Positions 8,433 to 17,059 of a stretch of DNA of 50,400 bases are shown piece by piece. A program made the position numbers and the translations under genes. This stretch comes from Xanthobacteraceae bacterium (GTDB lineage Bacteria; Pseudomonadota; Alphaproteobacteria; Rhizobiales; Xanthobacteraceae), in the NCBI GenBank assembly GCA_019746135.1, contig JAIESI010000152.1, positions 1 to 50,400 on the forward strand, written 5' to 3'. Under the pieces are notes generated by a model. It saw only the letters and a list, made by a program, of their open reading frames with translations, had not been told where the DNA came from and did no database searches. Each line of letters opens with the position of its first letter. Position 1 is the first letter of the stretch.

Positions 8433-9641
8433 ATGAGCCCCAAACAAGACGATTCCGCCTGGACCGAACGGAAACCCACGGCCCTGCTGGTGCTGGCCGA
8501 CGGCACCGTTCTGGAAGGCTTTGGGCTCGGCGCGACCGGCCACGCGGTCGGCGAGGTCTGCTTCAACACGGCGATGACCGGCTATCAGGAGATCCTGACC
8601 GACCCGTCCTATGCCGGGCAGATCATCACCTTCACCTTCCCGCACATCGGCAATGTCGGCACCAACGACGAGGACATCGAGACGCTGAACCTCGCGGCAA
8701 CGCCGGGCGCCTGCGGCGCGATCCTGCGCACCGACATCACGCAGCCGTCGAACTTCCGCGCCTCAAAGCATCTCGACCAGTGGCTGAAGTCGCGCGGCGT
8801 GATCGGCCTCTGCGGCATCGACACCCGGGCGCTCACCGTGCTGATCCGCGAGAAGGGCATGCCCAACGCGGTGATCGCGCATGATCCGAACGGCAAGTTC
8901 GACCGCGACGCGCTGAAGAAGGAAGCCCGCGAGTGGCCGGGCCTCGTCGGAATGGACCTGGTGCCCAAGGTGACGAGCGCGCAGCGCTTCACCTGGGACG
9001 AGACGCCGTGGCAATGGGGCAAGGGTTACGGCCGGCAAAGTACACAACCTGGCAAGCCTGAATTCCACGTGGTCGCGATCGACTACGGCGTGAAGCGCAA
9101 CATCCTGCGGCTGCTCGCCGATGCCGGCTGCAAGGTGACCGTGGTGCCGGCCAAGACCAGCGCCGAGGAGATCTTCGCGCTCAAGCCCGACGGCGTGTTC
9201 CTGTCCAACGGACCCGGCGACCCGGCGGCGACCGGGGAATATGCGGTGCCGGTGATCAAGAAGCTGATCGATTCGGGCACGCCCACGTTCGGCATCTGCC
9301 TCGGCCACCAGATGCTCGGCATCGCCGTCGGCGGCAAGACGATGAAGATGCATCAGGGCCATCACGGCGCGAACCATCCGGTGAAGGACATGACCACCGG
9401 CAAGGTCGAGATCACGTCGATGAACCACGGCTTTGCCGTCGACAAGGACAGCCTGCCGAAGAACGTCGAGCAGACCCATGTGTCGCTGTTCGACGGCTCG
9501 AACTGCGGCATCGCGCTCAAGGACCGGCCGGTGTTCTCGGTGCAGTACCATCCCGAAGCGTCGCCCGGCCCGCGCGACAGCCACTATCTCTTTACGCGGT
9601 TCGTCGAGCTGATGCGGACGCGCAAGGCGCGCGCCGCCTGA
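8433..9641 (+). CDS. carA: carbamoyl-phosphate synthase small subunit
   Basis: 402 aa glutaminase subunit that supplies ammonia from glutamine to CarB for carbamoyl phosphate (arginine and pyrimidine synthesis). The N-terminal CPSase domain begins at [14 protein letters not shown]. The class I glutamine amidotransferase domain holds the catalytic Cys289 (GICLGHQM) and His373/Glu375 (HPE). It has an N-terminal extension of about 15 residues compared with E. coli CarA, and there is no internal ATG to replace the start. No ribosome-binding site precedes it (see promoter). carB lies 11.6 kb downstream on the same strand, not adjacent. Confidence 0.97.
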   Translation: MSPKQDDSAWTERKPTALLVLADGTVLEGFGLGATGHAVGEVCFNTAMTGYQEILTDPSYAGQIITFTFPHIGNVGTNDEDIETLNLAATPGACGAILRTDITQPSNFRASKHLDQWLKSRGVIGLCGIDTRALTVLIREKGMPNAVIAHDPNGKFDRDALKKEAREWPGLVGMDLVPKVTSAQRFTWDETPWQWGKGYGRQSTQPGKPEFHVVAIDYGVKRNILRLLADAGCKVTVVPAKTSAEEIFALKPDGVFLSNGPGDPAATGEYAVPVIKKLIDSGTPTFGICLGHQMLGIAVGGKTMKMHQGHHGANHPVKDMTTGKVEITSMNHGFAVDKDSLPKNVEQTHVSLFDGSNCGIALKDRPVFSVQYHPEASPGPRDSHYLFTRFVELMRTRKARAA

Positions 9642-9647
9642 CCCGGG

Positions 9648-9686
9648 CCATAGCGCGTGGAAGACGCGCGTAAACGCGCTGGTGGC
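9648..9686. repeat. solo copy of CCATAGCGCG dispersed palindrome
   Basis: A 39-bp unit matching 36 of 39 bases with 48078-48116. It contains overlapping self-complementary blocks (GCGCGT..GACGCGC and GCGCGT-AA-ACGCGC). It fills the gap between carA and the HAD gene and reaches to 7 bp before the HAD ATG, where it supplies an open in-frame GTG (9657). Confidence 0.7.
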
Positions 9687-9692
9687 AGCGAG

Positions 9693-10361
9693 ATGCGCTG
9701 CAAGCTCGTCATCTTCGACTTCGACGGCACGCTTGCGGACACGTTTCCGTGGTTCATGCGCATCATCAACGATGTCGCCGACCGCTATCGCTTCAAGCGG
9801 GTCGAGCCGCACGAGGTCGAGATGCTGCGCGGCATGGGCGCGGCCGAGATCATGGTACATCTTCGCGTGCCGCGCTGGAAGCTGCCGCTGATCGCGGGTC
9901 ACATGCGCAAGCGCAAGGCACGCGAGATCGGCGAGACCAGGCTGTTTGCCGGCGTCGAGCGGATGCTGGCGCGGCTCGATGACGCCGGTGTCAAGATCGC
10001 GGTGGTCAGCTCGAACTCGGAAGCCAATGTCCGCGCCATTCTCGGCCCGGCGCTCGCCGACCGCGTCGCCTGTTTCGAATGCGGCGCGTCGGTGTTCGGC
10101 AAGGCCGCACGGTTTCGCAGGGTGCTGCGGCGAAGCGGCATTTTGCCGCCGGACGCGCTTTGTGTCGGCGACGAAATCCGCGACCTCGAGGCCGCCCGCC
10201 GCGCCGGCCTCGCTTTCGGCGCGGCCGGCTGGGGCTTCACCCGGCCGGAGGCATTACAGGCGCGCGGCCCTAACGTCCTGTTCAGCAGCCTCGACGAAAT
10301 TGCCGATCGCCTGATCGGAGACGGTCAAAGCCCCCTCGCCCCGGCGGTTCCGGCAAGCTAG
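9693..10361 (+). CDS. HAD-superfamily phosphatase
   Basis: 222 aa HAD hydrolase of the phosphoglycolate-phosphatase-like subfamily. Motif I DFDGTLADT (residues 8-16) holds the nucleophile and acid Asp. An alpha-helical cap follows (about 18-80), then motif II VVSSNS, motif III Lys in FGKAARF, and motif IV VGDEIRDLEAAR. Cytoplasmic; substrate a small phosphorylated metabolite, not identifiable here. ATG 9693 is preferred over GTG 9657, because the 12 extra codons would come from the dispersed repeat. It is followed by the cupin and methyltransferase genes at short distance and may form an operon with them. Confidence 0.85.
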   Translation: MRCKLVIFDFDGTLADTFPWFMRIINDVADRYRFKRVEPHEVEMLRGMGAAEIMVHLRVPRWKLPLIAGHMRKRKAREIGETRLFAGVERMLARLDDAGVKIAVVSSNSEANVRAILGPALADRVACFECGASVFGKAARFRRVLRRSGILPPDALCVGDEIRDLEAARRAGLAFGAAGWGFTRPEALQARGPNVLFSSLDEIADRLIGDGQSPLAPAVPAS

Positions 10362-10403
10362 AACGGGCCCCCCGAGTTCCCCGAAAGCGCGTCGCCTCCC
10401 CGC

Positions 10404-10931
10404 ATGCCGACGAACCAGGCCACCGAGCCCGAAGCGATCCTGTTCGCCGACGATGGATTCGTGCCCAACAATTCGCGGCTGCCGTTTGTGATTTTTCGCG
10501 GCGCCATCGATCTCATCGGCGTGGTCGACCCCGAGGAGGCGATCGAGAAGATGTTTCGCCGGAACGGCTGGGGCGACCTGTGGCGCAACGGCATCTACCC
10601 TTACGTCCACTATCACTCGATGATCCATGAGGGCCTCGGCATCGCCCGCGGCCGGGCGCGCGTGCGCTTCGGCGGCAGCAAGGGCCAGGAGATCGAGCTC
10701 ACCCAGGGCGACGTCGCGGTGCTGCCGGCCGGCACCGGGCATCAGTGCCTGTCGCACACCCACGACCTGGTGGTGATCGGCGCCTATCCCCGGACCGGCC
10801 GCTACGATCTCTGCCGCGACAGCAAGGCCGACCACGACAAGGCGCTGCTGTCGATCCCGCAGGTGCCGCCGCCCGACACCGATCCGGTGTTCGGCAAGAC
10901 CGGTCCCCTGTTGCGGCTCTGGGGCAACTGA
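10404..10931 (+). CDS. YjlB-like cupin protein
   Basis: 175 aa, single-domain cupin related to B. subtilis YjlB. The beta-barrel motifs are YHSMIHEGLGIARGRARVRFGG (HxH-poor first motif) and GDVAVLPAGTGHQCL (second motif with the conserved His). The first part (DGFVPNNSRLPFVIFRGAI) is typical of YjlB proteins. Metal ligands are less complete than in enzymatic cupins, so a catalytic role is uncertain. 42 bp after the HAD gene and 14 bp before a methyltransferase gene, so probably one transcript. Confidence 0.82.
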   Translation: MPTNQATEPEAILFADDGFVPNNSRLPFVIFRGAIDLIGVVDPEEAIEKMFRRNGWGDLWRNGIYPYVHYHSMIHEGLGIARGRARVRFGGSKGQEIELTQGDVAVLPAGTGHQCLSHTHDLVVIGAYPRTGRYDLCRDSKADHDKALLSIPQVPPPDTDPVFGKTGPLLRLWGN

Positions 10932-10945
10932 GCTAGCCAACGTCC

Positions 10946-11647
10946 ATGCCCGCATCAGACTGGATCGAGTTCTGGGACGGCGAGCATCCGATCTACGTGG
11001 ATGCGCGCCACGCGGCGGCGCATTTCCGCCGCATCGCCGAAGACATCCGCCGTTATGCGCCCGAGGGCGGCAACGGCGTGCTGCTCGACTACGGCTGCGG
11101 CGAGGCGCTGTCGGCTGATCTCGTCGCCGAAAAGGTCGGCCGCCTGATCCTGTGCGAGCCGGCGCCGAACGTGCGCAGCATGCTCGCCGGACGCTTTGCC
11201 GGAAATCCGAAGGTGGTGGTGCGCAAGCCCGACGACATCGCGACCATGGCGGCGCAGTCGATCGACGTCATCGTCATGCATTCGGTCGCGCAATACGTGA
11301 CGCCGCAGGAGCTCGACAGCCTGTTCCGGCTGTTCAGGCGGCTGCTCAAGCCTGACGGGCTGCTCGTCCTCGGCGACGTCATCCCGCGCAAGCTGTCGGC
11401 GCTCGCCGACGGCATGCAGCTTCTCAAGTTCGGCTCGCAGGAGGGCTTCTACGGCAAGGCGCTGCGCGGCCTGATCCGCACCCGGTTCTCCCACTACTGG
11501 AAGCTCCGCAAGGCGCTCGGGCTCGAACGGTATGATGAGGGGGAGATCACCGCCAAGCTCGAGGCCGCGGGATTCACCGTGCAGCGCGCGCATTCAAATA
11601 TCGGCCACAATGCCAAGCGAATGACGTTCCTGGCACATGCACGGTGA
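10946..11647 (+). CDS. class I SAM-dependent methyltransferase
   Basis: 233 aa Rossmann-fold methyltransferase. Motif I is LLDYGCGEALSADLVA (about residues 47-62), the acidic end of strand 2 is LILCEPAP, and the motif IV region is IDVIVMHSVAQYVTPQELDSLF, followed by the post-motif LKPDGLLVLGDVIP. The acceptor is unknown; the membrane-free sequence points to a cytosolic enzyme. A basic helix (FYGKALRGLIRTRFSHYWKLRKAL) follows the core and may contact an anionic substrate. Starts 14 bp after the cupin gene. Confidence 0.85.
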   Translation: MPASDWIEFWDGEHPIYVDARHAAAHFRRIAEDIRRYAPEGGNGVLLDYGCGEALSADLVAEKVGRLILCEPAPNVRSMLAGRFAGNPKVVVRKPDDIATMAAQSIDVIVMHSVAQYVTPQELDSLFRLFRRLLKPDGLLVLGDVIPRKLSALADGMQLLKFGSQEGFYGKALRGLIRTRFSHYWKLRKALGLERYDEGEITAKLEAAGFTVQRAHSNIGHNAKRMTFLAHAR

Positions 11648-11753
11648 CAGAGCCGGCGGGGACAAGTTTCCGGCCTGTTAAGGTTAAGCCCTTGTTAAGC
11701 GGACTTTGAGACTAAGGGCGTCGTGTAGAGTGCGTCTGTCGGGGAGTATCCGC

Positions 11754-12497
11754 TTGTCCAAACGCAAAGCCGTCCGCTTCGCTGTTCGTTTCACCGCCTC
11801 TGTCGCCATTTTCGGCGCCGCCACAATCATCCTTGCCGGTTTCAGCGCGTTTGCCATGCGCTCGAGCCGCGCCCTGCCGATCGACAGTGACGAGCCCCAG
11901 GTGGCCAACCGGGCGGTCAAGGCGAGCCGGCTTGGCTCGCTGCTGCCGGCCGCACAGGCGCCGAACGAACCCGCAAGCTTCGTGCTCGCCTCCGCGCCGC
12001 AGGGCGCCGACCTCGAGCGCTTCTTCGACACCGTGATGTCGGCGCAACCGATGCTGCCGGCCACCACCACCACCGAACAGCCGGCGGCACCCGAGGCTGC
12101 CGCCGCCGCGCCCGAGCCGAAGAAGCCGCAGCCGGTTGCCGCGGCTGCCGCTGCGCCGGAGAAGCCGAAGCGGCCCGCGCCGCCGCCGGAGACGAGCAAC
12201 ATGCTCGATGACGGCGCGATCGCAGGCCTGAAGACCCGCCTGCGTCTCACCGAGGATCAGGTTGGATACTGGCCCGCCGTCGAAAACGCGCTGCGCGAGG
12301 TTGCGCGCACGCAGCTGCGCCACTCGAAGAAGCCGGTGCAAGCCGGCAAGGTGAACATCGACGTCAACAGCCCGGAGGTGCAACGGCTGATCTGGGCCGC
12401 GACGCCGCTGATCATGCGGCTGCGAGCCGACCAGAAGAACGAGGTTCGCAAGCTTGCGCGGATCATGGGGCTGGAGCAGGTCGCTCAGCAGATTTGA
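11754..12497 (+). CDS. exported protein with C-terminal LTxxQ-like domain
   Basis: 247 aa from TTG 11754, which has GGGGAG 8 bases upstream; the frame is open further upstream but without a site. N-terminal basic segment plus one TM/signal helix (FTASVAIFGAATIILAGFSAFA), a low-complexity Ala/Pro/Lys linker (about residues 105-155), then a helical domain LKTRLRLTEDQVGYWPAVENALREV. That domain resembles the LTxxQ pattern of Spy/CpxP periplasmic proteins. A cell-envelope or periplasmic role is inferred. A strong terminator follows. Confidence 0.7.
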   Translation: MSKRKAVRFAVRFTASVAIFGAATIILAGFSAFAMRSSRALPIDSDEPQVANRAVKASRLGSLLPAAQAPNEPASFVLASAPQGADLERFFDTVMSAQPMLPATTTTEQPAAPEAAAAAPEPKKPQPVAAAAAAPEKPKRPAPPPETSNMLDDGAIAGLKTRLRLTEDQVGYWPAVENALREVARTQLRHSKKPVQAGKVNIDVNSPEVQRLIWAATPLIMRLRADQKNEVRKLARIMGLEQVAQQI

Positions 12498-12525
12498 CGC
12501 ACACGCTCAATCGGCATTTCATCCA

Positions 12526-12557
12526 CCGCCGGGCCTCGCGCCCGGCGGTTTGCTTTT
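12526..12557 (+). terminator. intrinsic terminator
   Basis: A perfect 9-bp stem CCGCCGGGC / GCCCGGCGG with a 5-base loop, followed by TTTGCTTTT. It ends the transcript of the LTxxQ-like gene, 28 bp after its stop. Confidence 0.85.
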
Positions 12558-12645
12558 GCAGATCCAGCATTTGCGGCAAAGCCACCACAAATGGAACAAA
12601 CGACCGGGGTATGCGGTTATCGACGCTGACAGCTTTCCAGCAAAG

Positions 12646-13038
12646 ATGCCGATCATGGCCAACGCCGTCACCGCTCTGGACAAAGGCAAGCCGCGCGCCG
12701 AGCCGCTGATGGTCGCGATTGCAGCCGTGGCGGTCGGCATGTTCGTCGGCACCTGGATCGTCGGCCCGATGGTTTCCTCGGGCTCGATGTCGAAGGAGCG
12801 CGCGACCGAGACGTCGCTGTCCTACGAGCAGATGCTCGCTCGGCCCGATCCATTCCCGTACCGCACGCCGACGCCGGTGGTCGAACAGTCTCAGACGAGC
12901 TACGCCGCCGCAGCCAGGCAGCGCGCACAAGCCGAATATGGCGGCCACTACGCCGAAGAGTTCGAGGCCCCCGACCCGTGGCAAGCGAGGCGCGGCCGTT
13001 GGCGGGCCTCCGTGCCTGACCGGCACGCCGTTCACTGA
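12646..13038 (+). CDS. membrane-anchored hypothetical protein
   Basis: 130 aa (127 from the ATG at 12655). One TM helix near residues 22-45 (MVAIAAVAVGMFVGTWIVGPMV), then a soluble tail rich in polar residues (SYEQMLARPDPFPYRTPTPV and QTSYAAAARQRAQAEYGG). No domain recognised. It is convergent with the YihY gene and their ends overlap by 7 bp. The ribosome-binding site is weak. Real on the basis of the clear anchor and codon bias. Confidence 0.62.
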   Translation: MPIMANAVTALDKGKPRAEPLMVAIAAVAVGMFVGTWIVGPMVSSGSMSKERATETSLSYEQMLARPDPFPYRTPTPVVEQSQTSYAAAARQRAQAEYGGHYAEEFEAPDPWQARRGRWRASVPDRHAVH

Positions 13039-14075
13039 CACATCGACACCTGAGGAATGACCGGCGGCGCGAGTTTGCGCTCGATCACCGTGTCGAGTTG
13101 CGCGCCGAGCAGCACGGCGATCGTCGAAAGCCACATCCACATCATCAGGCCGACCGCCGCGCCAAGGGATCCGTAAGTGGCGTTGTAGTCGGCGAAGTTC
13201 GACAGGTAGAACGACAGCGCCGCCGATCCCGCGAGCCATGCCAGCGCCGCGGCGATGGCGCCGGGCGTGAACCACGCGCGACGCGCCTTCTGATCGCTCG
13301 GCCCGAAGCGATAGAACACGGCGAGCGCTCCGACCACCATAACGAACAGAATCGGCCACCGGATCAGCCACGTCGCCATGCCGGTGAACGGCTTGAGCCC
13401 GAAGGCCGACATCACCAGCGGAAAGGCCACCACTGCGCCGATCGACAGCAGCAGAAACGCAATTGCGCCGAGTGTCATCGACAGCGACAGAAGATTGAGG
13501 CGGACGAAGCTGCGGCGCTCGTTGCGGCCTTCGATCACGTTCAGCGCATCGATCAGCGCCTTGACGCCCGCGTTTGCACTCCACAGCGCAATCAAGAGCC
13601 CGGCGACAAAACCGATGCTGAGCCCTCCAGGCCGGGAGCCGATGCGGACGATCTGCTCCCGAACGATGTCGATGCTGCCCGAGGGCATCACATTGGCCAG
13701 CAGCGACAGATGATCCTGAACCGCGCCCGCCGTGGCGAACAGGCCATAAAACGACACGAAGGCCGTGATCGCCGGCACCATCGCGAGCAGCGCGTAGAAC
13801 ACGACGCCCGCGGCGACCGCCAGCAGGCGGTCCTTGCCGATGGCTTGGTACGTGTCGGACAGCACATCGCGCCACCAGGTCCAGGACGCGCCCTTCGGCC
13901 AGACGCCGCCAACCATGACCACCGGAGGCGGCGCAAAGGCCCACCCGGATGGACAGGTTTCGATCTTGTCGGCGGCCGGATGCAGGGCCTTCTGCCATTT
14001 CCAGGCAACCGCCGCGGCGCCCGCCACAACGGCAACGTCGAGCACCCAACCGCCAAGCCTTTTTCCGAAACCCAT
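13032..14075 (-). CDS. YihY/virulence factor BrkB family membrane protein
   Basis: 347 aa polytopic inner-membrane protein of the YihY/UPF0761 family (misnamed RNase BN in old records). An N-terminal hydrophobic segment, a short soluble linker, then the family core starting WTWWRDVLSDTYQAIGKDRLLAVAAGVVFYALLAMVPAITAF. Further signatures are GGLSIGFVAGLLIALWSANAGVKALIDALN and the last TM region NATYGSLGAAVGLMMWMWLSTIAVLLGAQLD. Molecular function unknown. The promoter gap to the SBP upstream on the same strand is 56 bp. Confidence 0.92.
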   Translation of the reverse strand: MGFGKRLGGWVLDVAVVAGAAAVAWKWQKALHPAADKIETCPSGWAFAPPPVVMVGGVWPKGASWTWWRDVLSDTYQAIGKDRLLAVAAGVVFYALLAMVPAITAFVSFYGLFATAGAVQDHLSLLANVMPSGSIDIVREQIVRIGSRPGGLSIGFVAGLLIALWSANAGVKALIDALNVIEGRNERRSFVRLNLLSLSMTLGAIAFLLLSIGAVVAFPLVMSAFGLKPFTGMATWLIRWPILFVMVVGALAVFYRFGPSDQKARRAWFTPGAIAAALAWLAGSAALSFYLSNFADYNATYGSLGAAVGLMMWMWLSTIAVLLGAQLDTVIERKLAPPVIPQVSMCQ

Positions 14076-14087
14076 CGTGCCGATCCG

Positions 14088-14109
14088 CGATCGTTACGGA
14101 CAACGATCG
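14088..14109. promoter_or_regulatory. palindrome upstream of yihY-like gene
   Basis: CGATCGTT and AACGATCG form a perfect 8-bp inverted repeat with a 6-base spacer, lying 13-34 bases upstream of the YihY start on the minus strand. It could be an operator or a weak hairpin at the end of the preceding SBP transcript. No T-run follows. Confidence 0.3.
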
Positions 14110-14131
14110 GACCGGCGCTTTGGTTGCCCCG

Positions 14132-15097
14132 TCAGTTCGGCACGATGCCGGCTTCGCGGATGATCTTGCCGAAGCGCTCGTGATCCTCGCGCACCTGCGC
14201 GCGGAACTGCTCGGGACCGGCATAGGACGGCGCGAGACCGAACTTGGTGATCCGCTCCTGCACGTCGGGCTGGGCCGCGATCTCGGCGATTTCCTTGGAG
14301 AGCCGCGCCACGATCTCCGGCGGCGTCTTCGAAGGCACCGCCACGCCGAACCAGATGGTCAGGTCGAAGCCCGGCACATATTCGGCGATGGTCGGGATGT
14401 CCGGGAACGCCGGCTCGCGCTTTCCGGACGCCACGCCCAGCGCCTTGATCTTGCCCGCCGCGACATGCGGCATGGCCGCAGTGGGCGCGGCCCAGATCAT
14501 CGGGATCTGCCCGGCGAGCAGGTCGTTTAACGACGCTGCCGCAGCCCGATACGGCACGTTGACGATGTCCACCTTGGCGAGCGAATTCAGCATCATCAGC
14601 GCCAGATGATGCGGCGTGCCGACGCCGGGCGTTCCGCAGGAGAGCTTGCCCGGCTCGGCCTTGGCGAGCGCGACCAGTTCGCGGGCGTTGTTCGCGGCAA
14701 AGTTCGGCTGCGCGAACATCACCAGCGGCGAGATCGCGACGCGGGCGATCGGCGTGAAATCCGTGATCACGTCGTACGGCACGTTGGTGCGCAGCCACTT
14801 GTGCAGGACGGAGGAGCTCTCCATCAGCAGGATGGTGTGGCCGTCCGGCGCGGCTTTCGCGACCGAGTCGGTGCCGGTCATGCCGCCGGCGCCGGTGCGG
14901 TTCTCGACGACGACAGGCTGCTTCAAACGCTCGGAAAGCTTCTCGGCCACGAGGCGGCCGGTGGCATCGACGCCGCCGCCCGCGCCGATCGGCACGACGA
15001 CGGTGATCTGGCGCTGCGGATTGAATTGCGCCTGCGCCGCAACGGCCGACAGACCGAGCGCAGCAACGGCAAGCCAGATGCGGCTTCCCCGAACCAT
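14132..15097 (-). CDS. Bug-type tripartite tricarboxylate transporter SBP
   Basis: 321 aa from ATG 15097, which has GGGAGGAG a few bases upstream. Signal peptide MVRGSRIWLAVAALGLSAVAAQA, then FNPQRQITVVVPIGAGGGVD and VENRTGAGGMTGTDSVAKAAPDGHT. It lacks the RACAEAAPDG cysteine block, so it belongs to a different Bug subgroup from the SBPs at 2.9-7.7 kb. It is divergent from the ThDP enzyme gene across 128 bp, suggesting shared control and possibly a shared substrate. Confidence 0.92.
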   Translation of the reverse strand: MVRGSRIWLAVAALGLSAVAAQAQFNPQRQITVVVPIGAGGGVDATGRLVAEKLSERLKQPVVVENRTGAGGMTGTDSVAKAAPDGHTILLMESSSVLHKWLRTNVPYDVITDFTPIARVAISPLVMFAQPNFAANNARELVALAKAEPGKLSCGTPGVGTPHHLALMMLNSLAKVDIVNVPYRAAAASLNDLLAGQIPMIWAAPTAAMPHVAAGKIKALGVASGKREPAFPDIPTIAEYVPGFDLTIWFGVAVPSKTPPEIVARLSKEIAEIAAQPDVQERITKFGLAPSYAGPEQFRAQVREDHERFGKIIREAGIVPN

Positions 15098-15225
15098 CCT
15101 CTCCTCCCAAGCTTCTTCTGTTCGTTGCATCGAGCGTAGCCTGCCGGTCCGGCAGGGGCAAACATGCCGCTTGTCCGGCCCGGCCAAAGCTGCACACTCA
15201 GGCTCCGGAGTAAGGAGTCCATCCC

Positions 15226-17001
15226 ATGAACAAGCACGCCGGAAACCTGCGCAACGACAGCCGCGCCTGGATCGAGGTGCCGGCCGACGACAACGGCGAC
15301 GCGATGATCGCGGCGATGGCCGAAGCCGGCGTGGACTACGTCTTCTTCACCTCGGGCTCAGAAATCGGCTTCTATCAGGAGGCGGTGGCGAAGGCGCACG
15401 CGCAGGGCCGCAAGGCGCCGAAGCTGATCACCGTGACGCACGAGCATGCGAGCCTCAACGCCGCGCTGGGTTACGCCGCGGTGAGCGGCAAGCCTGCCGT
15501 CACGGCGGCGCATGTCGACTGCGGCACGCAGCACTATGGCGGCGCGGTGCACACCGCGTTCCATTCCGGCCTGCCGGTGGTCATCACCGGCGGCGGCTCG
15601 CCGACCAGCTACCCCGGCAGCATCCTCGGCGCGCGCGACGGCGGCGGGCACATCTGGCTGCAACAGAGCTTCGACCAGAACTCGATCGTGCGGCAGTACA
15701 CCAAATGGGACCACCGCATGCAGATGCAGGACAACGCCGGGCTGATGATCTCGCGCGCCCTGCAGGTGGCGCGCACCGAGCCGTGCGGGCCGGTCTATCT
15801 GACGCTCCCGAGAGAAGTCTCGCTGCACAAGATCAACGGCGCCAAATTCCCGACCATGGACCAGCTCGGCGTGGCGCGGCCCGCCGCGCCCGATGCCGAG
15901 GGTATCCGCGAGATCGCCGAGCGGCTGGTGAAGGCGCAGAACCCGTTCGTGCTGGTGGCGCGATCGGGGCGCAATCCGGCGACGGTCCCCGCCCTGGTCC
16001 GGCTCTGCGAGCTGCTCGCGCTGCCGGTCGCGCAGTCGGGGCTGCGCGCCTATCAGTGCTTCCCGCTCAACCATCCGCTCTACATGAGCAGCGCGAACCT
16101 GAAGGACGCCGACGTGATCCTCGCACTGGACGTCGACATTCCCTGGCTCGCCGACTCGAACCCGCCGCCGGACAGCGCCTGGGTCGCGATCACCGACGTC
16201 GAGCCGAGCAAGCGACGTATCCCGACGATGGAGTTCACCGCCGACCTGCGCCTCACCGCCGACGCGCTGTCGGTGATCGAGGCGCTGGAAGCCGAGGTGC
16301 GGAAGCTCATCACCGCGGACGACCAGCCGCGGTTTGCCGCGCGGGCGGCGAAATGCGCGGAGCTGTCGGCCAAGCGCCGGAGCGACATCGCCGAGGATGC
16401 GAAGTCGCGCGCCAACAAGATGCCGATCGATCCGAAGTGGCTCGCCTACCGGATCGCCAAGGTGCTCGACGACAACTGCATCGTGTTCGACGAGACCATC
16501 GCGCAGAACCAGTTGCACGACTATCTCGGCATCTCGCAGCCCGGCGCCTATTTCCACAATCCGGCGTCGAGCGGCGGCTGGTCGCCCGGTGCGGCGTTCG
16601 GCGCAAAGCTCGCGGCGCCCAACAAGGACGTGATCGCGGTCACCGGCGACGGCTTCTACATGTTCGGCACGCCGATCCACGCGCTCTGGGCGGCCAGGCA
16701 CTACAAGGCGCCGTTCATGACGGTGGTCTACCAGAACCGCAGCTACTCGACCGGAACGCTGCGTATCAACAGCGTCTACGGCAAGGACAGCTACACCGCG
16801 AAGGTGGACTACGACGGCGGCTATTTCGATCCGCCGATCGACTTTGCCAAGGAGGCGGAGGCCGCGGGCGCGTATGGCGAGAACGTCACCGACTCGGCGC
16901 AGGTCGAAGGCGCGCTGCGGCGCGGCTTGAAGGCGATCCGCGAGGAAGGCCGGCCGGCCGTGATCTCGGTGTGGCTCGCGAGGCTGCTGCAAAAAGACTG
17001 A
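15226..17001 (+). CDS. thiamine diphosphate-dependent enzyme (acetolactate synthase-like)
   Basis: 591 aa three-domain ThDP enzyme: PYR domain (about 20-190) with the catalytic Glu73 in THEHASLNAALGYAA, a central domain (about 210-350), and a PP domain with the ThDP/Mg motif GDG at 474-476 and Asn504 (GDG-x27-N). It decarboxylates or ligates 2-keto acids, but residues fixing the specificity are not recognisable. It is not clearly ilvB, since no ilvN lies nearby. RBS GGAG precedes ATG 15226. Flanked by Bug SBPs on both sides (one divergent, one 58 bp downstream on the same strand), so it may process the imported compound. Confidence 0.88.
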   Translation: MNKHAGNLRNDSRAWIEVPADDNGDAMIAAMAEAGVDYVFFTSGSEIGFYQEAVAKAHAQGRKAPKLITVTHEHASLNAALGYAAVSGKPAVTAAHVDCGTQHYGGAVHTAFHSGLPVVITGGGSPTSYPGSILGARDGGGHIWLQQSFDQNSIVRQYTKWDHRMQMQDNAGLMISRALQVARTEPCGPVYLTLPREVSLHKINGAKFPTMDQLGVARPAAPDAEGIREIAERLVKAQNPFVLVARSGRNPATVPALVRLCELLALPVAQSGLRAYQCFPLNHPLYMSSANLKDADVILALDVDIPWLADSNPPPDSAWVAITDVEPSKRRIPTMEFTADLRLTADALSVIEALEAEVRKLITADDQPRFAARAAKCAELSAKRRSDIAEDAKSRANKMPIDPKWLAYRIAKVLDDNCIVFDETIAQNQLHDYLGISQPGAYFHNPASSGGWSPGAAFGAKLAAPNKDVIAVTGDGFYMFGTPIHALWAARHYKAPFMTVVYQNRSYSTGTLRINSVYGKDSYTAKVDYDGGYFDPPIDFAKEAEAAGAYGENVTDSAQVEGALRRGLKAIREEGRPAVISVWLARLLQKD

Positions 17002-17059
17002 CCAAGACGGCAGCGCGGATCAACCGCGCGCCATTGCGCTCGAACCTGGGGAGAACGCC

